Positions 1 to 5,920 are shown, numbered from the stretch's first letter. The stretch: 5,983 nucleotides of DNA from Acidobacteriota bacterium (GCA_021781255.1 JAJXXG010000060.1:1-5983), one strand, 5' to 3'. Translations and numbers: made by a program. Notes: generated by a model not told the origin, from the letters alone.

Positions 1-432
1 GATCAGCGCAGCATTGCCAAGAGGATAAAACTTTTCTTCCCTGCCCTCGCAGCTGTAGCCGTGCGCCTCATATAGACGTATCGCGCCGGCGTTCCGGGCG
101 TCCACGTGCAACCACAACACTTCCGCATCAGCGGCGAGTGCCGAGTCCTCGACCCGGCGCAGCAGTTCGCCGCCCACCCCTTGCTTGCGATACTCCGGCA
201 GAACCTCGATGGTTGCAATGTAGGCTGCGATGCCGGCAGCCTTTCCGGTCCACTCGACAACGGCAAATCCTGCCATCCCGCCATCCTCCTCCGCAATCCA
301 TGTTGCCGAGGTGGAGCGGCGGACAAGACGCTGCATATAGCCGCGGCCAAAGCGCAGTGGCGGCTTGAAGCAGATCTCCTCGATCGCGTAGAGCGCTGCA
401 AAATCATCGGGCGTGTAGAGGCGGTACTGCAT
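1..432 (-). CDS. GNAT-family N-acetyltransferase, 3' end cut by window edge
   Basis: Reading leftwards from the ATG at 432, an open frame of 144 codons runs to the window edge without a stop, so the C-terminus is missing. The protein begins MQYRLYTPDDFAALYAIEE, a usual GNAT opening (strand beta1 and helix alpha1). The acetyl-CoA pyrophosphate-binding motif A is seen around residues 75-92 (IEVLPEYRKQGVGGELL), with the R82-x-x-G85-x-G87 signature. Motif B follows at 114-126 (NAGAIRLYEAHGY), with Asn114 and Tyr121 placed as in RimI-like enzymes. The family moves an acetyl group from acetyl-CoA to an amine. RimI-type proteins are about 150-160 residues, so perhaps only 10-20 are missing. The substrate cannot be told; a protein N-terminal acetyltransferase (RimI-like) or a small-molecule acetyltransferase are both possible. 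A GAGGG run lies almost against the ATG, closer than an ideal ribosome binding site. It lies 82 bases downstream of the phosphofructokinase gene on the same strand, with a hairpin between. Confidence 0.85.
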   Translation of the reverse strand, partial: MQYRLYTPDDFAALYAIEEICFKPPLRFGRGYMQRLVRRSTSATWIAEEDGGMAGFAVVEWTGKAAGIAAYIATIEVLPEYRKQGVGGELLRRVEDSALAADAEVLWLHVDARNAGAIRLYEAHGYSCEGREEKFYPLGNAALI

Positions 433-456
433 ACCCTCACTCAATGCAAAGCCAAA

Positions 457-493
457 GCACAAAGCCATCCTCGCAGCGAGGATGGCTCTGTGC
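457..493 (-). terminator. Candidate intrinsic terminator or attenuator after pfkA
   Basis: The arms at 457-472 and 478-493 are inverted repeats of 16 bases around a five-base loop. Read as minus-strand RNA, the stem pairs throughout with one G-U pair; read as plus-strand RNA that position is an A-C mismatch, so the structure fits minus-strand transcription better. It begins 22 bases past the pfkA stop codon. The sequence after the stem on the minus strand (CTTTGGCTTTGC) is only moderately U-rich, so termination may be partial, leaving read-through into the acetyltransferase gene. Confidence 0.55.
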
Positions 494-514
494 AATGCAG
501 GCGAGTTGCCGTTG

Positions 515-1549
515 CTAGACCTTTGCTTCCAGGTCGCGGATGACGCTGAAAAAGCGCTCGTCAAGTCGGCGGTTGGTGGCGATGGCTTCCTTGATGGTGA
601 TGTCGGTAATCTCAGTGCCGTGCAGCACGGCGATGCGGCCCCACTTGCTCTGATGGACCATGTCGATGGCGTGCAGGCCATAGCGCTGGCCGAGCAGCCG
701 GTCATATGCCGTGGGAACGCCGCCGCGCTGCGTATGACCCAGATTCACTGAGCGCGTCTCAAAGCCGGTCTTCTTTTCAATCAGGTCAGCCAGCGCCTCG
801 CCAATGCCCGACAGCCGCACGTGGCCAAAGGAATCGACTTCCTGTGAACCGACGACCTGGCCCACCTCGGGCAGATGGCAGCCCTCGGCCACCACAACCA
901 CGCCGTAGTGCTTGCCGTGATCGTAGTTGTACTTGAGCAGGGCGCAGACGTGATCGATATCAATCTCCTGCTCCGGAACCAGCACAACATGCGCGCCGCC
1001 GGCGATGCCGGAGGCATAGGCGATCCAGCCTGCGTCGCGGCCCATCACCTCAACCACCACCACCCGGTTGTGCGAGTCAGCGGTGGTGTGGATGCGATCA
1101 ATCGCCTCAGTGGCGATGGAAACAGCCGTGTCAAATCCAAAGGTGGCGTCAGTGCCGTTGATGTCGTTGTCGATTGTCTTGGGCACTCCCACGCTGGGCA
1201 CGCCATTCTCGCTCAGAAACAGCGTGACCGACTGGGTGTCGTCGCCGCCTAGAGCGATCAGCGCATCAATCTTGTTGGTCTTCAGAACCTCCTGGACCTT
1301 CTCGATGCCGCCGGGAATCTTTTTCACATTGGTGCGCGACGAGTGAAGGATGGTGCCGCCCTTCAACTGGATACCGTCGGTATTTTCCAGGGTCAGCGGG
1401 ATCCAGTTGTTGTCGAGCACGCCGCGCCAGCCGTTTAGAAAGCCGATGAACTCATCGCCATAAATCTGGATTCCTTTTCTCACGGCCGCATAGATCACCG
1501 CATTCAAACCGGGGCAGTCGCCGCCACCGGTCAACAAAGCAACTCGCAT
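515..1549 (-). CDS. pfkA: 6-phosphofructokinase, probably pyrophosphate-dependent
   Basis: This 344-residue cytoplasmic enzyme phosphorylates fructose 6-phosphate to fructose 1,6-bisphosphate, the committed step of glycolysis. It has the length of short bacterial phosphofructokinases and keeps numbering close to that of E. coli PfkA. The N-terminal nucleotide/phosphoryl donor loop is LLTGGGDCPGLNA (residues 5-17). The donor-site motif is GGDDT (101-105) and the catalytic motif is PKTIDND (123-129), with Asp127 as the expected general base. MGRDAGWIA (169-177), Glu222 and the GHTQRGG segment (271-277) supply the usual substrate contacts. Asp104 and Lys124 replace the two glycines found in ATP-dependent enzymes. 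That pair is the known hallmark of pyrophosphate-dependent enzymes (EC 2.7.1.90, often named pfp), which work reversibly in glycolysis and gluconeogenesis. Donor choice here is a prediction from two residues. The start is supported by AGGAGA eight bases before the ATG, and the stop is TAG at 515-517. Confidence 0.95.
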   Translation of the reverse strand: MRVALLTGGGDCPGLNAVIYAAVRKGIQIYGDEFIGFLNGWRGVLDNNWIPLTLENTDGIQLKGGTILHSSRTNVKKIPGGIEKVQEVLKTNKIDALIALGGDDTQSVTLFLSENGVPSVGVPKTIDNDINGTDATFGFDTAVSIATEAIDRIHTTADSHNRVVVVEVMGRDAGWIAYASGIAGGAHVVLVPEQEIDIDHVCALLKYNYDHGKHYGVVVVAEGCHLPEVGQVVGSQEVDSFGHVRLSGIGEALADLIEKKTGFETRSVNLGHTQRGGVPTAYDRLLGQRYGLHAIDMVHQSKWGRIAVLHGTEITDITIKEAIATNRRLDERFFSVIRDLEAKV

Positions 1550-1556
1550 CGTAAAG

Positions 1557-1562
1557 TCTCCT
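1557..1562 (-). promoter_or_regulatory. Ribosome binding site of pfkA
   Basis: The minus strand reads AGGAGA, ending seven bases before the ATG at 1549. It is the best Shine-Dalgarno match in the window and fixes the pfkA start. By contrast, the argR and acyl-CoA synthetase starts have no clear one. Confidence 0.75.
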
Positions 1563-1645
1563 GATCAAATTCGCGCGGCCATGCGGGCCGGCTGGGAACG
1601 ACTCCCTGGACTGTGGGTCAAGACAGGCAAAACGACGGGCTTGAC

Positions 1646-1675
1646 ACCTTAACCAGTGTACTCCGCTGCTGTAAA
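1646..1675 (-). promoter_or_regulatory. Weak candidate promoter for pfkA
   Basis: On the minus strand TTTACA (complement of 1670-1675, five of six bases of the -35 consensus) is followed after 18 bases by TAAGGT (complement of 1646-1651), which keeps only the T, A and final T of the -10 consensus. This would give a leader of roughly 90 bases. It is the best pairing I can find in the divergent spacer but is not strong, and no comparable plus-strand promoter is visible for the membrane protein gene: TTGACA at 1641-1646 has no -10 at a proper distance. Confidence 0.25.
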
Positions 1676-1679
1676 GTGG
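1653..1679. repeat. Imperfect inverted repeat in the pfkA/membrane-protein divergent spacer
   Basis: CCAGTGTAC (1653-1661) and GTAAAGTGG (1671-1679) form half-sites matching at seven of nine positions, separated by nine bases. The repeat covers the possible pfkA -35 element, so it could be an operator. No regulator family is recognised from the sequence, and an imperfect repeat of this size can arise by chance. The rest of the spacer holds only a small GC-rich stem (CGGCC at 1576-1580 with GGCCG at 1586-1590) in the pfkA leader. Confidence 0.25.
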
Positions 1680-1770
1680 CGGCGTGACGGCTCTCACTTT
1701 CAGCGAAGTTTGTGCGCGCATTTCATTTCAGTGTTGGGAACTGGCGGCCGGGGTGATTCAATAGGATGGT

Positions 1771-2427
1771 ATGCCCGGAACCGGTGCCTTGTTGTTGCTG
1801 GCCTTTGCCAGCCTGGTCGTTGTTGTGCTGCTCGTGCTGCTCCAGTTAACCCGGCTGGGATTCCTGGTGCGCTCGACTATTCCCGACCGGCCGCGACGCC
1901 GCATGTTCATCGCCTCTGTTTCGTTCTTTATCACCTTCCTGGGCGTACGGCTGCTGGTCAGCCTGGTAATTCACAATCACGGGCCATTTGAATGGGTGAC
2001 AGTGCGTGGCACTCACATTCACCACCTGGTCTGGGGCATTCTCATTCTGCTACTGGTGGGCTACGGCTGGCTCCTGGACCTGGGACGGTCCCATTCGCCG
2101 CTCTCCATCTTTTTCAGCCGGCTCATGTCGGTGAGCTACGGCGTGGGCGCGGCCCTCACCCTGGACGAGTTCGCTCTCTGGCTGAATCTGGAACCCGACG
2201 CCTACTGGTCCCGCGCCGGGCGCTTGAACATCGATGCCGTGATTCTGTTCGGCAGCATTCTTGCCGTGGGCGCATGGGGCGCGCCGTTCTTCCGCGGGCT
2301 GCAGCGCATGTGGAGCAAGCGCGGCCTGTTCAGCCGCGAGCCAGGAATGCTGACTTCGCCTATTCGCCGCGTGCGGTTGCTTCGTCCGCGTAAAGTTCGT
2401 CGATCAGGGCCCCGTATCGCTCCTTGA
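1771..2427 (+). CDS. Uncharacterised polytopic membrane protein with HIHH motif
   Basis: I do not recognise a named family. The 218-residue product has a hydrophobic N-terminal segment (about 5-27), a second at 45-67, a third at 85-103, and two further semi-hydrophobic segments near 112-138 and 153-175, so four or five membrane spans are likely. The N-terminal segment may be an uncleaved anchor. His68, His70 and the HIHH cluster (82-85) lie at the edges of spans 2 and 3, and TLDEFALWL (130-138), Tyr145-Trp146 and Asp155 follow, giving histidines and acids that could line a metal or proton site; that is inference. The last 30 residues are very basic (eleven Arg or Lys) and probably cytoplasmic. 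The start ATG at 1771 has AGGA four bases upstream, a short spacing. The 3' end overlaps the acyl-CoA synthetase gene by 68 bases, tail to tail, and this region encodes most of the basic tail. It is divergent from pfkA. Coding looks real because the hydrophobic pattern is consistent and no long competing frame on this strand explains it. Confidence 0.8.
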   Translation: MPGTGALLLLAFASLVVVVLLVLLQLTRLGFLVRSTIPDRPRRRMFIASVSFFITFLGVRLLVSLVIHNHGPFEWVTVRGTHIHHLVWGILILLLVGYGWLLDLGRSHSPLSIFFSRLMSVSYGVGAALTLDEFALWLNLEPDAYWSRAGRLNIDAVILFGSILAVGAWGAPFFRGLQRMWSKRGLFSREPGMLTSPIRRVRLLRPRKVRRSGPRIAP

Positions 2428-4165
2428 TGACGCGCCGCTTCAGCTTCATCGATGGCGTTAGCTCGCCGGACTCCTGCGTCCACTCCTCGGCCACCAGCCG
2501 GAACCGCTTGACGGTTTCAAAGTTGGCCAGGCCCGCGTTCACCTCACGCACAAGCTCTCCGTACTGGGCGACGACTCGGCTGTCGGCGATCAGATCTTTG
2601 CGCGACCCAGCCTCAATTCCATTGCGCCGGGCCCACTCCTCGAGTGCGGCAAAGTTGGGGGAGACAAGCGCAGAGATAAACTTGTGCTTGTCCCCGACCA
2701 GAGCCGCCTGCCCCACCAGAAGACTGGTCTTCAGCTTGTTTTCAATGGGCTGCGGCGCCACCAGCTTGCCGCCGGAGGTCTTCAGCAACTCTTTCTTGCG
2801 GTCGGTGATGAACAGAAACCCATCCGCATCCACATGCGCAATGTCGCCGGTAAGGAACCATCCCTCCGCATCAAAACACTCGGCATTGGCGGCAGGCTTT
2901 TGCCAGTAGCCTGCAAACACCGCCGGTCCCCGCACCAGCAACTCGCCATCTTCGGCAAATTTCAACTCCACATTGGGCAACGTCCTGCCCACCGAGCCCA
3001 TGCGCTGGCTGATGGGCGAGTTGAGAGCGATCACCGGCGAGGTCTCCGTCAGGCCGTAGCCCTCCCAGACCGCGATTCCTGCCGAAGCAAACCATTGCGC
3101 GGTTTCGATGCCCAGCGGCGCGCCCCCGGAAACGAAGACCTTGACCTGTCCCCCAAAGGCCTCGCGCACCTTGCCGTAGACCAGCTTCCAGGCAATCTTC
3201 CATGCAAGCGACGAGGGACGGCCGCCCGCATACACCTTGTCGCGATGCCGCGCGCCCACGCGCAGCGCCCAGGCCAGCATCCGCCGCTTGAAGGGCGACA
3301 GCGATGCGCGCCGCTCCACCTCCTGGCGGATCTTCTCGTAGACGCGCGGAACGCCCACAAACACCGTGGGCCGGATTTCGCGCATCGCCTGCGGAAGCCT
3401 GTCAAACTGCGAGCAATAGGCCACCTGCGCGCCGCAGGCATACATAACATAGTCCAGCGCGCGGGCTGTGATGTGCGAGAGCGGCAGAAACGAGATGCAG
3501 ACGTCCGACGAGTTGAAGGGAAACTCGCGAACAGCAAAATTCTGGTTGGACGCTATGTTGCCGTGCGTAAGCATCACGCCCTTGGGCTCGCCGGTCGTTC
3601 CTGAAGTATAGATGAGGGTGGCCAGGTCCTTCGGCTCGACTGAGCGCACCAGCGCGTCAAACACCGGATCGCGTCCAGCGCCGCGCGCATCGGCCCCGGC
3701 TAGCACCTCGCTGAAGGCGATAGCTCCCTCCGGCGGCGCGGCCGAATCCATGATCAGAATCCGCTCGAGCTGCGTCTGTTCCTGCACGGCGTTCAGCTTG
3801 TCAAACTGCTGGCGGGTGGAGACCACCGCGATGCGGCAGCCCGCATCCTGCACCAGCACCGCAATCTGCTCGCCCGTCAGCGTGGGATAAATCGGCACGT
3901 TCGCCGCGCCGATGGCCAGAGAGGCAAAGTCCGTGACGGCCCACTCCCAGCGGTTCTCGCTGATCAGCGCGATGCGGTCGCCTCTCTTTGCCCCCCAGCC
4001 GAGAAAGGCCTCGGCAAGCCGGCGCACGCGCTGGTAGATCTGGTCGGACGAGATGGGTTGCCACTGGCCGAACTCATCCTGCCACAAAATGGCGCGCGGG
4101 TTGGCTACGGCGGTTACACGGCAAAAGAGGTCATTGATAGTGGAAAGCGGCGCGGTCGATGTCAT
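2360..4165 (-). CDS. Long-chain fatty acid-CoA ligase (FadD15-type AMP-forming synthetase)
   Basis: The 601-residue protein belongs to the ANL superfamily of adenylate-forming enzymes. These convert a fatty acid, ATP and coenzyme A to acyl-CoA, AMP and pyrophosphate in two steps. The core motifs come in order: the P-loop YTSGTTGEPKG (186-196), FLPLSHI (226-232), GYGLTET (369-375), WFLTGD (436-441), the hinge DRKKELLKTSGGK (455-467) and a C-terminal lysine motif LTPSMKLKR (569-577). The last motif and the overall length match the long-chain FadD15/eukaryotic-ACSL branch rather than short-chain or peptide-synthetase members. Chain-length preference cannot be read. The ATG at 4165 (MTSTAPLSTINDLF) is chosen because homologues of this branch begin close to that point; an upstream ATG at 4276 would add 37 residues with no family character and read through the promoter region. 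No clear Shine-Dalgarno precedes it. The gene is divergent from argR, with no beta-oxidation genes beside it, so it may feed lipid synthesis or fatty-acid uptake. Confidence 0.93.
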   Translation of the reverse strand: MTSTAPLSTINDLFCRVTAVANPRAILWQDEFGQWQPISSDQIYQRVRRLAEAFLGWGAKRGDRIALISENRWEWAVTDFASLAIGAANVPIYPTLTGEQIAVLVQDAGCRIAVVSTRQQFDKLNAVQEQTQLERILIMDSAAPPEGAIAFSEVLAGADARGAGRDPVFDALVRSVEPKDLATLIYTSGTTGEPKGVMLTHGNIASNQNFAVREFPFNSSDVCISFLPLSHITARALDYVMYACGAQVAYCSQFDRLPQAMREIRPTVFVGVPRVYEKIRQEVERRASLSPFKRRMLAWALRVGARHRDKVYAGGRPSSLAWKIAWKLVYGKVREAFGGQVKVFVSGGAPLGIETAQWFASAGIAVWEGYGLTETSPVIALNSPISQRMGSVGRTLPNVELKFAEDGELLVRGPAVFAGYWQKPAANAECFDAEGWFLTGDIAHVDADGFLFITDRKKELLKTSGGKLVAPQPIENKLKTSLLVGQAALVGDKHKFISALVSPNFAALEEWARRNGIEAGSRKDLIADSRVVAQYGELVREVNAGLANFETVKRFRLVAEEWTQESGELTPSMKLKRRVIKERYGALIDELYADEATARGE

Positions 4166-4213
4166 CTTATTATGAACGGAATTGCGGTCAGCCCGGAATT
4201 GCTGCCAACCGAG

Positions 4214-4243
4214 AGTGTACCAGCGCGCAGCACACAAGGTGAA
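4214..4243 (-). promoter_or_regulatory. Candidate promoter of the acyl-CoA synthetase gene
   Basis: On the minus strand TTCACC (complement of 4238-4243) and TACACT (complement of 4214-4219) are separated by 18 bases, and each matches four of six consensus bases. The -10 is preceded by TGG, which makes an extended -10 element (TGnTACACT). Transcription would begin near 4207, giving a leader of about 40 bases before the ATG at 4165, a reasonable geometry for sigma70-type initiation. Confidence 0.4.
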
Positions 4244-4307
4244 CACCAATATCTGCGGGCATATTGGAGCGCTCAAAACCGTCTGGCGTCACGCCGTGAA
4301 ACATCCC

Positions 4308-4325
4308 CTTGCATACTTATGCAAT
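4308..4325. promoter_or_regulatory. ARG box 1, likely ArgR operator
   Basis: The core TTGCATACTTATGCAA (4309-4324) is a perfect inverted repeat of seven bases around a two-base centre. Against the E. coli ARG-box core TGAAT-N4-ATTCA it matches eight of ten positions; the differences (A to C and T to G) are symmetric, giving TGCAT-N4-ATGCA. It stands upstream of argR and overlaps the probable -35 element. The TGCAT half-site form resembles, as I recall, ARG boxes described in actinobacteria. Confidence 0.75.
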
Positions 4326-4338
4326 TCTTTTGTATATT
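4309..4338 (+). promoter_or_regulatory. Probable argRCB promoter overlapping the ARG boxes
   Basis: TATATT at 4333-4338 matches five of six bases of the -10 consensus. TTGCAT at 4309-4314 lies 18 bases upstream and keeps the TTG of the -35 consensus. Both elements sit inside the two ARG boxes, so bound ArgR would exclude RNA polymerase. Transcription would start near 4345, giving a leader of about 50 bases before argR. Confidence 0.5.
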
Positions 4339-4346
4339 TATGCATG
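4329..4346. promoter_or_regulatory. ARG box 2, likely ArgR operator
   Basis: The core TTGTATATTTATGCAT (4330-4345) matches the ARG-box consensus at eight of ten core positions and shares 13 of 18 bases with box 1. Its centre is exactly 21 bp from the centre of box 1, which leaves the three-base gap between 18-bp boxes known for tandem operators bound by one ArgR hexamer. It overlaps the probable -10 element. Confidence 0.7.
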
Positions 4347-4371
4347 CGCGGCTGCCAACCGGGAGCCGCGC
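4346..4371 (+). other. GC-rich hairpin in the argR leader
   Basis: GCGCGGCT (4346-4353) pairs perfectly with AGCCGCGC (4364-4371). Inside, two more C-G pairs after one mismatch leave an AACC tetraloop. It would lie at the very 5' end of the predicted transcript and ends 23 bases before the argR ATG. Only three U residues follow, so it is a poor terminator. It could stabilise the 5' end, attenuate transcription weakly, or be incidental to high GC content. Confidence 0.45.
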
Positions 4372-4394
4372 TTTGGATTGAAACGCAAACAGCC

Positions 4395-4856
4395 ATGAAG
4401 TTCCAGAGACACAACGCGATACGGGAGTTGGTGGCGCACTCGCTCGTGGCCAATCAGGACGAGTTGCGCCGCAAACTGCGCCGTCGCGGCTTTGAGGTCA
4501 CCCAGGCCACGCTTTCGCGCGATATCCACGAGCTGCGCCTCTCCAAGGGGCCGGGCGGCTATTCCCTTCCCGGCGCCAACGGCAACAACGGAACCGCCGT
4601 CGTGCCGGATGACGCGCCGCCTTCGGTTGCAGAGGTCCTGGAGAGCTTTGGCCTGCGCGTGCGCCAGGCGATGAATCAGGTCATCGTCGGAACGGTGATG
4701 GGCGGAGCCCAGCCCGTGGCCGCTGCGCTTGACCATGAAGGATGGCCCGAGGTGCTGGGCACCATCGCCGGCGACGACACGGTGCTGGTGATCTGCCCCG
4801 ACCCGCGCAGAGCCGGCGAAGTGGAAGCCCGGCTGAGGACGATGTTGGAGTCATGA
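4395..4856 (+). CDS. argR: Arginine repressor ArgR
   Basis: The 153-residue protein has the size of ArgR/AhrC proteins, which bind DNA as arginine-loaded hexamers and repress arginine synthesis genes. The N-terminal winged helix domain (about 1-60) contains the recognition segment TQATLSRDIHELRLSK (36-51), with the characteristic Ser41-Arg42. After a Pro/Gly/Asn-rich linker (58-75), the C-terminal oligomerisation domain (about 76-153) carries LGTIAGDDTVLVI (121-133); the GDD acids (Asp127, Asp128) are the expected arginine contacts. The ATG at 4395 gives the usual opening MKFQRHNAIRELV. A longer in-frame start at 4182 would translate the promoter and operators and is rejected. No Shine-Dalgarno is seen upstream. 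The stop overlaps the argC start (ATGA). Two ARG boxes upstream imply autorepression of the whole operon. Confidence 0.95.
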   Translation: MKFQRHNAIRELVAHSLVANQDELRRKLRRRGFEVTQATLSRDIHELRLSKGPGGYSLPGANGNNGTAVVPDDAPPSVAEVLESFGLRVRQAMNQVIVGTVMGGAQPVAAALDHEGWPEVLGTIAGDDTVLVICPDPRRAGEVEARLRTMLES

Positions 4857-5920
4857 AGCAAACAGTACAAACAGCGGTTGCAGGAGTCACAGGTTACGCG
4901 GGCGCGGAGCTGGCGCGGCTGCTGCTCCATCATCCCCGCCTCAATGGGACGCCTCCGGTCTTTGCCGGCCGTCTTGACGAGAAGGATGCGGCACGCGGCG
5001 GTCTTCCCCTCATCGAGATCCATCCACAACTGGCCGATAACAACGGCAGCAGCGCGCTGAGGCTTGAACAGTTTTCCTGGGACTTGCTGGCCGAGCGCGG
5101 CGTCGACATACTGTTCCTCGCAACCCCGCACGAGCAGTCGCGCGCGTGGGTTCCAGAGGCGCTGGCGCGCGGCATGCGCGTCGTTGACCTCAGCGGCGCA
5201 TGGCGCTTGACTGAAGAGGCAAACCGCGCCATCTATGCCTTCAATGACGACGGCACGGAGCTGGCCGCGGCGACACAGGCCCGGGCTGTCTACGGCATGC
5301 CGGAGCTGCATCGCGCGCAGATCGCTTCCGCGCGTCTGGTGGCAAATCCCGGCTGCTATGCCACATCCGTGATTCTTGCGCTGCGCCCGCTCGTTGCTGC
5401 CGGGCTGGTAGACCTCAGCGCGGGCATCGTCGCCGACGCAAAGAGCGGCGTCAGCGGCGCAGGCAAGGCGCCCACGCCCAAGACTCACTATATGTATGCC
5501 GCGGACAACCTTTCGGCATACGGCGTCTTTACGCATCGTCATACAGGCGAGTTGCTGGAGCAGATTGGCATCCGTGCAGACGAGATTGTTTTCACGCCGC
5601 ATCTGCTGCCCATTCCCCGCGGCATCTTGTCCACGATTTATGTGCGCTTCCACTCGCCGCAGACGCGGGCCGCCGTCGCGCGCGTCTACCAGGACTTTTT
5701 TGCCGGCAGCCCAATGGTGCGGCTCTATGACAGCGCACTGCCGCAGATTCAGCATTCCGTCAGAACCAATTACGCTGACATTGGCTTCCAGCTCTCCGCG
5801 GATGGCCGTCGCGCGGTCATCGTCAGTTGTCTCGATAATTTATTGAAGGGCGCGTCCGGACAGGCCGTGCAAAACCTCAACATCATGTGCGGATGGAACG
5901 AAGCAGAGGGGCTCGAATGA
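4853..5920 (+). CDS. argC: N-acetyl-gamma-glutamyl-phosphate reductase
   Basis: This 355-residue enzyme catalyses the third step of arginine synthesis, the NADPH-dependent reduction of N-acetyl-gamma-glutamyl phosphate to N-acetylglutamate semialdehyde, in the cytoplasm. The N-terminal Rossmann nucleotide loop is GVTGYAGAEL (11-20). FLATPHEQS (88-96) and VVDLSGAWRL (110-119) follow, and the catalytic Cys168 lies in VANPGCYAT (163-171). The segments DAKSGVSGAGK (195-205), THRHTGE (227-233, containing the expected catalytic histidine) and TPHLLPIPRGIL (248-259) come next. The C-terminus holds DNLLKGASGQAVQNLN (328-343). Length and motif order are those of the common type-1 ArgC. The ATG at 4853 overlaps the argR stop by four bases, with GGAG just upstream, so translation is probably coupled. 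An in-frame ATG at 4742 lies inside argR and adds residues without family character. Confidence 0.97.
   Translation: MKQTVQTAVAGVTGYAGAELARLLLHHPRLNGTPPVFAGRLDEKDAARGGLPLIEIHPQLADNNGSSALRLEQFSWDLLAERGVDILFLATPHEQSRAWVPEALARGMRVVDLSGAWRLTEEANRAIYAFNDDGTELAAATQARAVYGMPELHRAQIASARLVANPGCYATSVILALRPLVAAGLVDLSAGIVADAKSGVSGAGKAPTPKTHYMYAADNLSAYGVFTHRHTGELLEQIGIRADEIVFTPHLLPIPRGILSTIYVRFHSPQTRAAVARVYQDFFAGSPMVRLYDSALPQIQHSVRTNYADIGFQLSADGRRAVIVSCLDNLLKGASGQAVQNLNIMCGWNEAEGLE

Larger units (their letters stand above)
4201..4365. repeat. Pair of 15-base direct repeats in the argR upstream spacer
   Basis: GCTGCCAACCGAGAG at 4201-4215 recurs as GCTGCCAACCGGGAG at 4351-4365, with one mismatch and an offset of exactly 150 bases. 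The two copies bracket the ARG boxes. The first overlaps the possible -10 of the acyl-CoA synthetase gene and the second forms the loop and part of the stem of the argR leader hairpin. The function is unknown, and chance or a small ancestral duplication are both possible. Confidence 0.45.

Noticed and set aside
3..440. Minus-strand frame starting at 440 over the acetyltransferase gene
   Set aside because: Its product is Ser/Arg/Ala-rich without motifs, while the frame starting at 432 shows both GNAT motifs.
1641..1646. TTGACA as a -35 element for the plus-strand membrane protein gene
   Set aside because: No -10-like hexamer lies 16-18 bases downstream; the nearest AT-rich hexamer (TGTAAA at 1670) is 23 bases away.
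1972..1983. His-Asn-His residues in the membrane protein suggesting an HNH nuclease
   Set aside because: The three residues are a chance tripeptide at a membrane edge; no beta-beta-alpha metal fold or other nuclease residues surround them.
2684..3604. Plus-strand open frame of 306 codons inside the acyl-CoA synthetase gene
   Set aside because: The minus strand encodes every ANL motif in order through this stretch; the antisense product is a low-information, Arg/His-rich sequence.
4166..4276. 37-residue N-terminal extension of the acyl-CoA synthetase
   Set aside because: It has no family similarity I can see, no ribosome binding site, and would read through the gene's likely promoter.
4182..4394. 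71-residue N-terminal extension of ArgR
   Set aside because: It would translate both ARG boxes and the leader hairpin; the usual ArgR start is the ATG at 4395.
4676..5755. Long open frame on the minus strand, 359 codons, opposite argC and the end of argR
   Set aside because: argC and argR are unmistakable on the plus strand; the antisense translation shows no domain and is a by-product of GC-rich codon usage.
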